Assembly (NCBI GenBank): GCA_016283605.1
Contig: JAEENF010000058.1
Coordinates: 1-12,354 of the forward strand
DNA length: 12,354 nt
Reading direction: 5' to 3'
Source: Prevotella sp.
GTDB taxonomy: Bacteria; Bacteroidota; Bacteroidia; Bacteroidales; Bacteroidaceae
In this document: piece after piece, positions 1 to 6,636 of the stretch
Position numbering within the stretch: position 1 is the stretch's first letter
Layout of the letters: every line of letters starts with the position of its first letter
The notes under the pieces: model-generated
What the model saw: only the letters and a program-made list of their open reading frames with translations
Databases searched by the model: none
What the model was told of the DNA's origin: nothing
Position numbers and translations under genes: made by a program

Positions 1-134
1 CGGTGCAATTGGAACTCCGATTTTCACCATAGGGGGCTTACTTTTTAAAAAAGTGAAGCGAATCGCCTGTTTTTAGGCATTCTCAAACGAATATTAATCA
101 ATTCCGATTTTTATCGGACAGCAATAATTCTGAA
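1..134. other. Left-edge region upstream of the phosphatase gene
   Basis: This 134-bp stretch holds no complete gene. One plus-strand frame is open from base 2 to a TAG at 74-76 and would encode a hydrophobic, glycine-containing tail ending in basic residues (…GGLLFKKVKRIACF). It could be the end of an upstream gene cut by the window edge, but 24 codons cannot prove that, and another frame stays open to 30-32. Two small stem-loops follow: GCCT/AGGC at 65-68 and 75-78 around a T-rich loop, and a better CCGAT/ATCGG at 104-108 and 113-117 with a TTTT loop. No TAnnTTTG promoter element was found here. Confidence 0.4.
104..117 (+). promoter_or_regulatory. Small hairpin 17 bp upstream of the phosphatase start
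   Basis: A perfect 5-bp inverted repeat, CCGAT-TTTT-ATCGG, ends 17 bp before the ATG at 135. It could be a leader hairpin affecting translation, or the end of an upstream transcript. It lacks a downstream U-tract, so it is a poor intrinsic terminator. Its role is inferred only from position. Confidence 0.25.
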
Positions 135-992
135 ATGAAAAAGATATTTTTGACGGTGACGGGTCTTTGCATGGCTGCAACGATGCTGGCTCAAGATGAA
201 GAGAAAGTTAATGCGTATTTTACAACGACGGAAATGCCAGACATGATGATCTTTATGCCAGGTCCGCCTGACAGTACATCGGTAGCTTTTTCCAACGATG
301 TCAACCGATACTTCTGGGGTAAGGAGATGCGAAAGGATCCTGAGCGTGCCGCTGAGGCCACGAGAGATGCTGTCTATGGATTGGAAACTATTCTCACAGA
401 GTTTGAGGAAGCATTCGGTATGAAGATTACGAAGGACGAAACACCAGAGATATACAAGGTACTGCAGGAAGGAACAGCTACTTGCGACAGCATCTGCACG
501 TTGCCTAAGCAGCGTTACGGCCGTACACGTCCCTTTATTCGTTTCAACGAGCATACGCTGGTACCCGAATTTGAGGAAGAACTCAATCCTCATAAATCAT
601 TTCCTTCAGGTCATACATTGTTGGGTTGGAGTTCGGCATTGCTGATGATGGAGATCAATCCCGACCGTGCAAATGAGATTCTGAAACGTGGCTACCGCTA
701 TGGTGAGAATCGTATTGTGGTGGGTGCCCATTGGCAGAGCGATACCGATGCAGCCCGTCTTGCGGCTTCAGCAGCTTATGCCCGTTTGCATACCAGTGAG
801 CGTTTCTTGGAGCAGATGAAGAAAGCCCGCGAGGAATTCAAGGCCAAGTCTGCACCCGCCACTATCCGTGCTATGGAGGCCACCCGTCAGCCGACAGAAG
901 GATCTCCGTCTTATACGCTGAACGGTACGCCTGCCACAGCCACAACTCGTGGTATCATTGTGAGCCAGAACGGTAAGACGATCAGACGCTGA
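135..992 (+). CDS. Secreted class A non-specific acid phosphatase (PAP2 superfamily)
   Basis: A 285-residue phosphomonoesterase-like protein with a signal peptide (residues 1-20, ending MLAQ), so it acts outside the cytoplasm. The full PAP2 active-site signature is present: K125-x6-R132-P133, the PSGH box at 157-160, and R193-x5-H199-x3-D203. H199 is the expected nucleophile that forms the phosphohistidine, and H160 the general acid. The GENR…HWQSD arrangement is that of class A bacterial phosphatases (PhoN/PhoC type), which release phosphate from many organic monoesters. After the catalytic domain there is a charged helix (about 220-238) and a tail, Y260-TLNG…RGIIVSQNGK, that resembles the ending of the xylanase in this window and short type IX secretion tails. 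Its last 11 bp overlap the convergent receptor gene. The ATG is chosen because it begins the signal peptide directly. The physiological substrate is unknown. Confidence 0.9.
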   Translation: MKKIFLTVTGLCMAATMLAQDEEKVNAYFTTTEMPDMMIFMPGPPDSTSVAFSNDVNRYFWGKEMRKDPERAAEATRDAVYGLETILTEFEEAFGMKITKDETPEIYKVLQEGTATCDSICTLPKQRYGRTRPFIRFNEHTLVPEFEEELNPHKSFPSGHTLLGWSSALLMMEINPDRANEILKRGYRYGENRIVVGAHWQSDTDAARLAASAAYARLHTSERFLEQMKKAREEFKAKSAPATIRAMEATRQPTEGSPSYTLNGTPATATTRGIIVSQNGKTIRR

Positions 993-3021
993 TGTTGAAT
1001 CCTCCGATAATCCAGCGACCTGGCTGTGGCACGAGACCATAGTCGTGATAGCTGGTGTCGAAGAGGTTATTGGCCTCCAGATAGACCTTCCACTTTGGCT
1101 GTTGCCAGGTGAGACGGATATCCACCAAACCATACGGCTCATAGTCATGCGCCTTGCCGTCGAAATCGGTATAAGAGCCCACACGGTCCTGCCAACGGAA
1201 GTTCACGCCCAGCGCGAGAGCTTTCGTCAGTGGGATATGGGCATTGGCCACAAGTTTATGGCGTAGGTATTCCAGTGCATATTGCGACACGATGCCCTCC
1301 TCCTGCTTCTTGTCTTGGTGGATGAAGCCGTAGCTAACTGAGAATTGAGAAGTGAGAACTGAGAGTTTCGCTGACGCTTCGAAGCCGATGCTGTTGATGG
1401 ACGTGTGGTTCACGCTCTGCCAGACGGCCTCTTCGCCCTTCGACGTATCCATGATCCAGTCGATCATGTTTTTGCCGTGATGATGCCAGAGAGAACATTG
1501 AAGATTGAAGATTGAACATTGAACATTGAGACCAGCTTCGAGGGCTTGCATCTCCTCAGGTTTCAGGTGAGGGTCGGCACTATAGCCTTGCAGCTTATAA
1601 TACATCTCTGTGAACGACGGCATGCGCAACGAGGTGTTGTACGAGGCGTGTAGCGTCCAGCTGGGGTGGGGACGATAGCTGATGTCGATACCAGGATAGA
1701 CGGTCATATTCATATTGCTCCACGTATTTTTCACGGCCACGAGACCTGCAGAGAGGGTAACGTCCTTCAGCAAAACGTTATGTTCCATATAGCCACTGAT
1801 GTTCGTGCGGTTCAAGCCGAGGGTATAGTCGCGATCAGTCCCTTTGATATGATGCACCTGCGACAGAGGCTCTCCCAGATTGCCGCTGACGAGGTCTTCG
1901 TTGCGTAGTTCAGCGCCAAAGGCCGTTCGCCCTGCTGTCCAGTCGAAATAGCTGCTGAGGCTCACCCCATACACATCCGTGCGGTTGTAGTTGAACTTCA
2001 TCTTCTCAGGCCGACTGCGATAACCCTCATAGCGGTCACGATTCTGGTTCCAGTAGATGTTGCCGCTCATGTGTAGCAGCCCTTGTCTGGTCTCGCCCTG
2101 AATGGCCGAATAGAGCTTTGTGGTGTGCTCGTACTGGTCGTCGGCCTGCCATTTCGGCGATGCCCAGAAGGTACTCGAGCCCCAGCCTTTGTCCGCGATG
2201 CCCAGATGCCAGCGCAGCCTTATTTGCTCATCATGATACTGGCCCTGATAAAACGCCTTCGAGCCGCTGAAGTCCGTATTCAGGCCTCCTCCTTTCGCCC
2301 GGCTGTAGCCGTCGCTTCGGCTGTAGTTGGCTGAGAGAGAGTGGTTGATTAAGGAAAACCTTGCCCCCACATTTCCATATCCGAAAGACCCTCCTTCCGC
2401 ATGCAGGGTAGTCTCATTCCTCGAAACATTTGTCACGATATTCACCGCTCCCACCAGCGACGAACTGCCATAGATCCGTCCTGCAGGTCCTTCGAGCACT
2501 TCGATGCGTACAATCTCGCTCAGGTCTATGGGCAGATCCATCGCATTGTGGCCCGTCTGTGGGTCACAGATATTGATGCCGTTCAACAGCAGGATAATCT
2601 GTTCGGAGGTGCCGCCACGTATCGAGATGTCCGTCTGAGCCCCAAGGGGTCCTCGCTGGCGCACATCCACGCCCATAGCGTACTTCAGCAAATCGTTAAT
2701 ACTTTGTACTGGAGCCTGCTGAATCTCTGCACGATCCAGTACAGTGACCATTCTCGCAGCCTGACTCTTCGTCAGGGGCGCCCTCGAGCCTGTCACACTG
2801 ACCTCCTCGAGCATCATCTCCTTGGCTGTCGTCATCGCGGTGGAGTCGCTCACGACGGGATCCGTCGAGACGCTCTCCGCTGAGGCGTAGGTCAGCGTGG
2901 CTACGGAGAGCACACTGCATACCACCTCGCGCCCCAGACAGGCAAACAGCGAGTAGCCCTTGTTTCCAAAATGATGGAACACCAGGACCTGGCGCTTAAA
3001 GTTGAATGTTGGTTTGTACAT
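982..3021 (-). CDS. TonB-dependent outer-membrane receptor, BtuB-like
   Basis: A 679-residue outer-membrane active transporter. An unusually long N-terminal leader (about 48 residues, basic and aromatic before a hydrophobic core near 33-45, ending ASA) precedes a plug domain at about 70-200. The plug shows EVSVTGSR (73-80), the DISIRGG box (131-137), LLLNGIN (145-151) and EVLEGPAGRIYGSSSLVGAVNIVT, all typical of TonB receptor plugs. The rest is a β-barrel. The size and one-piece plug/barrel layout fit BtuB/cirA-type receptors rather than SusC, which is larger. It follows murQ by 21 bp and is probably co-transcribed. No cobalamin riboswitch is visible upstream, so B12 is only one candidate substrate. 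Two heptanucleotide tandem repeats lie within the barrel-coding part (about residues 497-508 and 553-562). The last residue is valine, not the usual terminal aromatic of outer-membrane barrels. Confidence 0.88.
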   Translation of the reverse strand: MYKPTFNFKRQVLVFHHFGNKGYSLFACLGREVVCSVLSVATLTYASAESVSTDPVVSDSTAMTTAKEMMLEEVSVTGSRAPLTKSQAARMVTVLDRAEIQQAPVQSINDLLKYAMGVDVRQRGPLGAQTDISIRGGTSEQIILLLNGINICDPQTGHNAMDLPIDLSEIVRIEVLEGPAGRIYGSSSLVGAVNIVTNVSRNETTLHAEGGSFGYGNVGARFSLINHSLSANYSRSDGYSRAKGGGLNTDFSGSKAFYQGQYHDEQIRLRWHLGIADKGWGSSTFWASPKWQADDQYEHTTKLYSAIQGETRQGLLHMSGNIYWNQNRDRYEGYRSRPEKMKFNYNRTDVYGVSLSSYFDWTAGRTAFGAELRNEDLVSGNLGEPLSQVHHIKGTDRDYTLGLNRTNISGYMEHNVLLKDVTLSAGLVAVKNTWSNMNMTVYPGIDISYRPHPSWTLHASYNTSLRMPSFTEMYYKLQGYSADPHLKPEEMQALEAGLNVQCSIFNLQCSLWHHHGKNMIDWIMDTSKGEEAVWQSVNHTSINSIGFEASAKLSVLTSQFSVSYGFIHQDKKQEEGIVSQYALEYLRHKLVANAHIPLTKALALGVNFRWQDRVGSYTDFDGKAHDYEPYGLVDIRLTWQQPKWKVYLEANNLFDTSYHDYGLVPQPGRWIIGGFNISV
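1336..1363. repeat. Heptanucleotide microsatellite (4 units) inside the receptor gene
   Basis: Four tandem 7-bp units on the plus strand: AACTGAG, AATTGAG, AAGTGAG, AACTGAG. The variation is confined to the third base. On the coding (minus) strand they give the alternating polar/hydrophobic run SVLTSQFSV, suited to a barrel strand. Since 7 is not a multiple of 3, gain or loss of one unit would shift the frame. Confidence 0.8.
1497..1531. repeat. Heptanucleotide microsatellite (5 units) inside the receptor gene
   Basis: Five tandem 7-bp units on the plus strand: ATTGAAG twice, ATTGAAC twice, then ATTGAGA. On the coding strand they give NVQCSIFNLQCSL, an alternating pattern expected of a transmembrane β-strand. 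The unit is related to, but distinct from, the AAnTGAG unit 134 bp away. A one-unit slip would break the reading frame. Confidence 0.85.
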
Positions 3022-3042
3022 GTGTTGTATAAAATGTCACGT

Positions 3043-3858
3043 TTATCGTGTTGTATCCTTTAAAATCCGTTCCACGCTGCCAACCTCCAACAGTCGCTGC
3101 AGGGCTTCATCGTAACTCAGTCCCAGCGACTCCTGAATCATGCGCGTCCCACGGTCTACCAGCTTGGCATTCGTCAGTTGCATCTTCACCATCCGATTGC
3201 CCTCTACGCGGCCCAGACGGATCATCAGCGAGGTCGAGATCATGTTCAGAACCATCTTCTGAGCCGTTCCACTCTTCATCCTGCTGGAGCCTGTCACGAA
3301 CTCCGGACCTACGATGGTCTCGATGGGATAGTCAGCGGCTGCCGCCAGAGGGGTTTTCGGATTGCTGGTGATACAACCCGTCAGCAGACCGTGTTGCCTG
3401 GCTTGTGTGATAGCTCCAACGACGTAGGGTGTCGTGCCTGAGGCTGCGATGCCGATTACAGAGTCATCATCAGTAGGCTGAAACACTTCAAGATCCTGCC
3501 AACCGCGTTCGGCGATGTCCTCGGCCTTCTCTACCGCATGGCGCAAAGCCTCGTCGCCGCCAGCGATGATGCCCACCACCCAGTCTGGCGACACACCAAA
3601 CGTTGGCGGCAGTTCGCTGGCATCGAGCACACCCAGTCGGCCGCTCGTTCCTGCGCCGACATAGAACAGTCGGCCACCGCGTTTCATTCTGGGTTCTACG
3701 GCCTCCACTAGCGCCTGAACCTGAGGGATGGAACACCGCACAGCCTCAGCCACCAGCGCATCCTCGTCGTTGATGTGCTGCAGGAGCTCGGCCACTGACA
3801 TCTGCTCCAGATGGTCATAGTGCGACGGCTGTTCAGTAATCTTGTTTTCCATTTCCAC
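3043..3858 (-). CDS. murQ: N-acetylmuramic acid 6-phosphate etherase
   Basis: A 271-residue cytoplasmic SIS-domain enzyme that cleaves the D-lactyl ether of MurNAc-6-phosphate to give GlcNAc-6-phosphate and lactate, in cell-wall recycling. The strongest signature is FYVGAGTSGRLGVLDASE (65-82). E82 and E113 (in KAED) match the two catalytic glutamates of the family (Glu83 and Glu114 in the E. coli enzyme). SNPKTPL, FVTGSSRMKSGTAQK and MVKMQLTNAKLVDRG are also typical. It is a little shorter than the E. coli protein (298), mostly at the termini. The start is uncertain: GTG at 3858 or the ATG two codons later at 3852. A TAACTTTG element ends only 4 bp before the GTG, so the transcript may be almost leaderless. 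The receptor gene follows 21 bp downstream. No kinase or other recycling gene is adjacent. Confidence 0.95.
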   Translation of the reverse strand: MEMENKITEQPSHYDHLEQMSVAELLQHINDEDALVAEAVRCSIPQVQALVEAVEPRMKRGGRLFYVGAGTSGRLGVLDASELPPTFGVSPDWVVGIIAGGDEALRHAVEKAEDIAERGWQDLEVFQPTDDDSVIGIAASGTTPYVVGAITQARQHGLLTGCITSNPKTPLAAAADYPIETIVGPEFVTGSSRMKSGTAQKMVLNMISTSLMIRLGRVEGNRMVKMQLTNAKLVDRGTRMIQESLGLSYDEALQRLLEVGSVERILKDTTR

Positions 3859-3862
3859 GCTG

Positions 3863-3870
3863 CAAAGTTA
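3863..3870 (-). promoter_or_regulatory. murQ promoter, -7 element TAACTTTG
   Basis: Read on the minus strand, TAACTTTG is a perfect match to the Bacteroidetes -7 consensus TAnnTTTG. It lies 4 bp from the GTG and 10 bp from the ATG of murQ, which would place transcription start at or just before the start codon. No convincing -33 TTTG was found at the usual distance. Confidence 0.55.
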
Positions 3871-3934
3871 AGCAATTAATTTTGTTTTCCCCACATTTCC
3901 CTTGAAAAAACTGTGAAAACATTCTTATCGGGCA

Positions 3935-4000
3935 GTATTCCCGCTATAAGAGAGAACTATTCCCGCTGCCAGTGAGCAGTATTCTCGCACCCTAGTAGGG
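3935..4000 (+). repeat. Three degenerate direct repeats at 22-bp spacing
   Basis: GTATTCCCGCT (3935), CTATTCCCGCT (3957) and GTATTCTCGCA (3979) start exactly 22 bp apart, that is two helical turns, so all face the same side of the DNA. The first two 22-bp units match at 16 of 22 positions by eye; the third is weaker outside its 11-bp core. They sit just upstream of the promoter at 4022-4053. Iterated sites for a regulator are the simplest reading, but no cognate protein is known from this window. Confidence 0.6.
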
Positions 4001-4021
4001 AAAATATTTTTTCTATTAATT

Positions 4022-4053
4022 CTTGCAGGAAAAGAGATTATTTCGTATCTTTG
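4022..4053 (+). promoter_or_regulatory. Promoter of the 4091 operon
   Basis: TATCTTTG at 4046-4053 matches the Bacteroidetes -7 consensus TAnnTTTG. CTTG at 4022-4025 is a partial -33 element, with 20 bp between them, the usual spacing. Transcription would begin near 4057-4060 and leave a leader of about 30 nt before the ATG at 4091. This is why the GTG at 4058 was rejected as start. Confidence 0.7.
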
Positions 4054-4090
4054 CAGCGTGGAGGAAGACAAAAATAACAAACAGAGCACA

Positions 4091-5176
4091 ATGAAAAAGA
4101 TTCTATTGATGGTTGTAGCCGCCGTAATGGCTACGGCGAGCGTGAATGCACAGAAGATTCGTACGATCGACAAAGACGGACAGCCTGTGCCCTTTGTGTC
4201 TGTATTGACAACCGATTCGAAGGTTATCGGCGTCACAGATGCCGACGGCTATCTGGCTGATGTGAAGGGAGCCGACACTATCACGGTGACCCACGTGGCC
4301 TACAAACCTAAATTATATAAGGTGAATGGCAAGAGCGGCAGCATCACCCTCGAGGATGCCGACTTCGGACTGCCTGAGGTCGTGGTGAAGAAGAAACCGT
4401 ATGTCTATGTGCAGACCTACTACCGCATGTATATGTATAGTGATGATTACGGTATGGCCTATTATCGCGTGGGACTGACGGACAACGTCTACGATGTCAA
4501 GACCAAGAAGCTTAAGACCAGTACCACCAATGTGTCGAAAGCCAAATACGCTATCCTCAAGACGCTTTTCGGTGCTCTTGGGGGCAGCAAGATGAACCGT
4601 CTCGGTAGTCTGCCGATGAAGAATGCCGGAGACAGGCTCAAAGCCAACAAGGACTCGAAATACAAGATAACACAGGAAAGTCCTGGCCGCAAGCGTATCA
4701 GCGACTCGAAGGGCACTATCGGCTATATTGTCGACGAGGGCAACCAGCGTCGGATTACCTTCGATTCAGATAAGATGGCAAGTCACAAGCTGGAGGAGAT
4801 CAGCAATGCCAAGAAAAAAGCAAAGAAAGAAAAGAGGGAAGCCAGGAAAAAGAACAAACAGAACTCCTTCTTCATTATCTACCGCATTGATGAAGACGGC
4901 AAGTCACGGCCTGAGGACTACGTGATGATGGAGAACATCGACAATTACGACGAAGTTAAGCAAGACGGCAGTCTCGAACATAACGTCGTGGGTATCCAGG
5001 CGTTCACCACCGACCGCGCATATGTCGACAAGGATGAGCTGAAGCAGATCAAGAAGAAGAACAAGATGAAGCTGACCTATCAGAACATCCGTCAGTTCGA
5101 GCGGGGTCACAACATTCCTGCCCTGCCCTCAGGTCTGCAGCAGAAGCTCAACGAGCTCTGGAAGGTCGGAGAATAA
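4091..5176 (+). CDS. Secreted protein of unknown function, carboxypeptidase-regulatory-like N-terminus
   Basis: A 361-residue protein that I do not recognise as a named family. It has a clear signal peptide (1-20, ending VNA). Residues 21-100 look like the small β-sandwich found at the N-terminus of many Bacteroidetes surface proteins (carboxypeptidase-regulatory-like): GQPVPFVSV, then GVTDADGYL, then ITVTHVAYKP, ending LPEVVVKKK, which resembles the lead-in to a TonB receptor plug, but no plug or barrel follows. Next are a tyrosine-rich stretch (104-125), a basic region, and a lysine-rich segment at 240-257. No lipobox, catalytic motif or membrane segment is visible after the signal. The ATG at 4091 is preferred because it starts the signal peptide and lies about 30 nt after the promoter. 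The symporter gene starts 9 bp downstream, implying co-transcription. Confidence 0.75.
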   Translation: MKKILLMVVAAVMATASVNAQKIRTIDKDGQPVPFVSVLTTDSKVIGVTDADGYLADVKGADTITVTHVAYKPKLYKVNGKSGSITLEDADFGLPEVVVKKKPYVYVQTYYRMYMYSDDYGMAYYRVGLTDNVYDVKTKKLKTSTTNVSKAKYAILKTLFGALGGSKMNRLGSLPMKNAGDRLKANKDSKYKITQESPGRKRISDSKGTIGYIVDEGNQRRITFDSDKMASHKLEEISNAKKKAKKEKREARKKNKQNSFFIIYRIDEDGKSRPEDYVMMENIDNYDEVKQDGSLEHNVVGIQAFTTDRAYVDKDELKQIKKKNKMKLTYQNIRQFERGHNIPALPSGLQQKLNELWKVGE

Positions 5177-5185
5177 GGAAAACGT

Positions 5186-6622
5186 ATGAACGAACTGATA
5201 ACCTCTGTTAACGATGCGATTTGGGGCTATGTGCTCATCTTCGTGTTAGTAGGCTGCGGACTCTGGTTTACGCTGAAGACGCGCTTTGTGCAGTTCCGTA
5301 TGGTGGGCGAGATGATACGGCTGCTGACGGACTCGGCAGTAGACACCGTAGAGTCGCAGGTCAAGGAATCGCAAGAGAATAAGGCCATTGTCCGACAGAA
5401 ACACATCTCGTCGTTTCAGGCTTTTGCCGTCTCTGTGGCTACACGAGTGGGAACGGGCAATCTGGCAGGTGTCGCCTCGGCCATCGCCATCGGAGGTCCA
5501 GGAGCCGTGTTCTGGATGTGGATCATTGCCCTGATCGGCTCTGCGACGGCTTTCGTTGAGTCGACGCTGGCGCAGCTGTTCAAGCAGAGGCATAAGGACT
5601 CGTTTATCGGTGGACCTGCCTATTATATCCAGCGTGGTCTGCATCAGCGGTGGATGGCGATTACCTTTGCCATTCTGATTACATGTCAGTTCGGACTGTC
5701 GAACAACTCCATTCAGGCCAATACCATCTGTGGAGCGATGCAGGAGGCCTTCGGCTGGTCGCCCGCGTGGGTGGGGGCTGTATTGGCGGCGATGGGACTG
5801 TTTATCGTCTTTGGCGGCATCCAGCGCATTGCTCACGTCAGTGCGGTCTTGGTGCCAGTGATGGCAATCGGTTATGTGATATTGGCAGTGGTAATTATCG
5901 TGATGAATATCGAGCTCCTGCCACATGTGTTCAAGGTGATTGTGCTCGATGCATTTGGTATCCATCAGATTGCCGGAGGCGGCATTGGCGTGACTGTCAT
6001 GACAGGTGTGAAACGTGGACTCTTCTCTAATGAGGCAGGTGAGGGTAGCGCGCCTAATGTGGCAGCTACGGCCTCAGTCACGCATCCAGTGAAGCAGGGA
6101 CTGATCCAGGCGTTGGGCGTCTTTACGGATACGTTGCTGGTGTGCTCGTGTACGGCATTTATCATTCTCATTAGCGGACTCTACGAAGTGCCAGAACTCA
6201 ACGGCATCGCTCTGACACAGTCGGCTTTGGAGGCAAAGGTGGGCAGTGCAGGCCCAGTGTTCATCGCCATCGCCATCTTCCTCTTCGCTTTCTCGAGCAT
6301 CATCGGCAACTACTATTATGGTGAGGCGAATATCCGTTTTATCACGCAGAATACGAAGGTGATGACTGTCTACCGTATCTGTTCGGCAGGCGTGATGGTG
6401 GTATTTGGCGCTTTAGCCAGCTTCGAGCTTGTCTGGAATATCGTTGACTTCTTCATGGCCTTCCTGACGGCCTGCAACCTCATCGCCATCGTGCTGCTGG
6501 GACGCTATGCTTTCCGTCTGCTCGACGACTATCGCCGTCAGAAACGTCAGGGTATTAAGGAACCTGTCTTCCATCGCAGTCAATTCCCTGAATTGGAAAA
6601 AGATATAGAGTGTTGGGACTAA
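5186..6622 (+). CDS. Sodium/alanine (glycine) symporter, AGCS family
   Basis: A 478-residue inner-membrane secondary transporter that takes up small neutral amino acids, usually alanine or glycine, with sodium. The AGCS core is plain: residues 82-112 contain VATRVGTGNLAGVASAI and GGPGAVFWMWI, followed by FVESTLAQLFKQR and IGGPAYYIQRGL. The segment VKRGLFSNEAGEGSAPNVAA is also diagnostic. About ten to eleven hydrophobic segments can be picked out, and the length is normal for the family. The C-terminus is hydrophilic and cytoplasmic. It lies 9 bp after the unknown secreted-protein gene and 14 bp before the SemiSWEET gene, so the three probably share one transcript. The exact amino acid carried cannot be told from sequence. 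Confidence 0.93.
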   Translation: MNELITSVNDAIWGYVLIFVLVGCGLWFTLKTRFVQFRMVGEMIRLLTDSAVDTVESQVKESQENKAIVRQKHISSFQAFAVSVATRVGTGNLAGVASAIAIGGPGAVFWMWIIALIGSATAFVESTLAQLFKQRHKDSFIGGPAYYIQRGLHQRWMAITFAILITCQFGLSNNSIQANTICGAMQEAFGWSPAWVGAVLAAMGLFIVFGGIQRIAHVSAVLVPVMAIGYVILAVVIIVMNIELLPHVFKVIVLDAFGIHQIAGGGIGVTVMTGVKRGLFSNEAGEGSAPNVAATASVTHPVKQGLIQALGVFTDTLLVCSCTAFIILISGLYEVPELNGIALTQSALEAKVGSAGPVFIAIAIFLFAFSSIIGNYYYGEANIRFITQNTKVMTVYRICSAGVMVVFGALASFELVWNIVDFFMAFLTACNLIAIVLLGRYAFRLLDDYRRQKRQGIKEPVFHRSQFPELEKDIECWD

Positions 6623-6636
6623 AAATACAAGAATCT

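Larger units (their letters stand above)
3859..4090. promoter_or_regulatory. Divergent control region between murQ and the 4091 gene
   Basis: This 232-bp spacer contains the two divergent promoters and, between them, three 11-mer direct repeats at 22-bp spacing plus the near-palindrome CCCTAGTAGGG at 3990-4000. No coding sequence is supported. The upstream in-frame GTG at 4058 lies at the predicted transcription start and is not a credible initiation codon. Confidence 0.6.

Noticed and set aside
65..78. Intrinsic terminator for an upstream gene
   Set aside because: The stem is only 4 bp (GCCT/AGGC) and is not followed by a T-tract; the T-run is in the loop.
111..593. Minus-strand 160-codon open frame opposite the phosphatase gene
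   Set aside because: It is antisense to a gene with complete catalytic motifs, has no signal, promoter or family resemblance, and is best explained as a codon-usage shadow.
2401..2883. Plus-strand 160-codon frame opposite the receptor plug region
   Set aside because: The receptor plug motifs on the other strand are unambiguous; this frame has a composition typical of antisense shadows.
3022..3042. Possible cobalamin riboswitch before the BtuB-like receptor
   Set aside because: Only 21 bp separate it from murQ, far too short, and no B12-box-like sequence is seen in the spacer upstream of murQ either.
3935..4000. CRISPR-like array
   Set aside because: Repeats are only about 11 bp with degenerate 11-bp intervals and three copies; there are no cas genes in the window.
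4058..4090. GTG at 4058 as start of the unknown secreted protein
   Set aside because: It lies at the predicted transcription start and would bury the signal peptide behind a charged extension; ATG 4091 begins the signal peptide directly.
5246..5965. Minus-strand 239-codon frame within the symporter gene
   Set aside because: Very rich in histidine, arginine and glutamine, as expected from reversing hydrophobic transporter codons; no recognisable domain.
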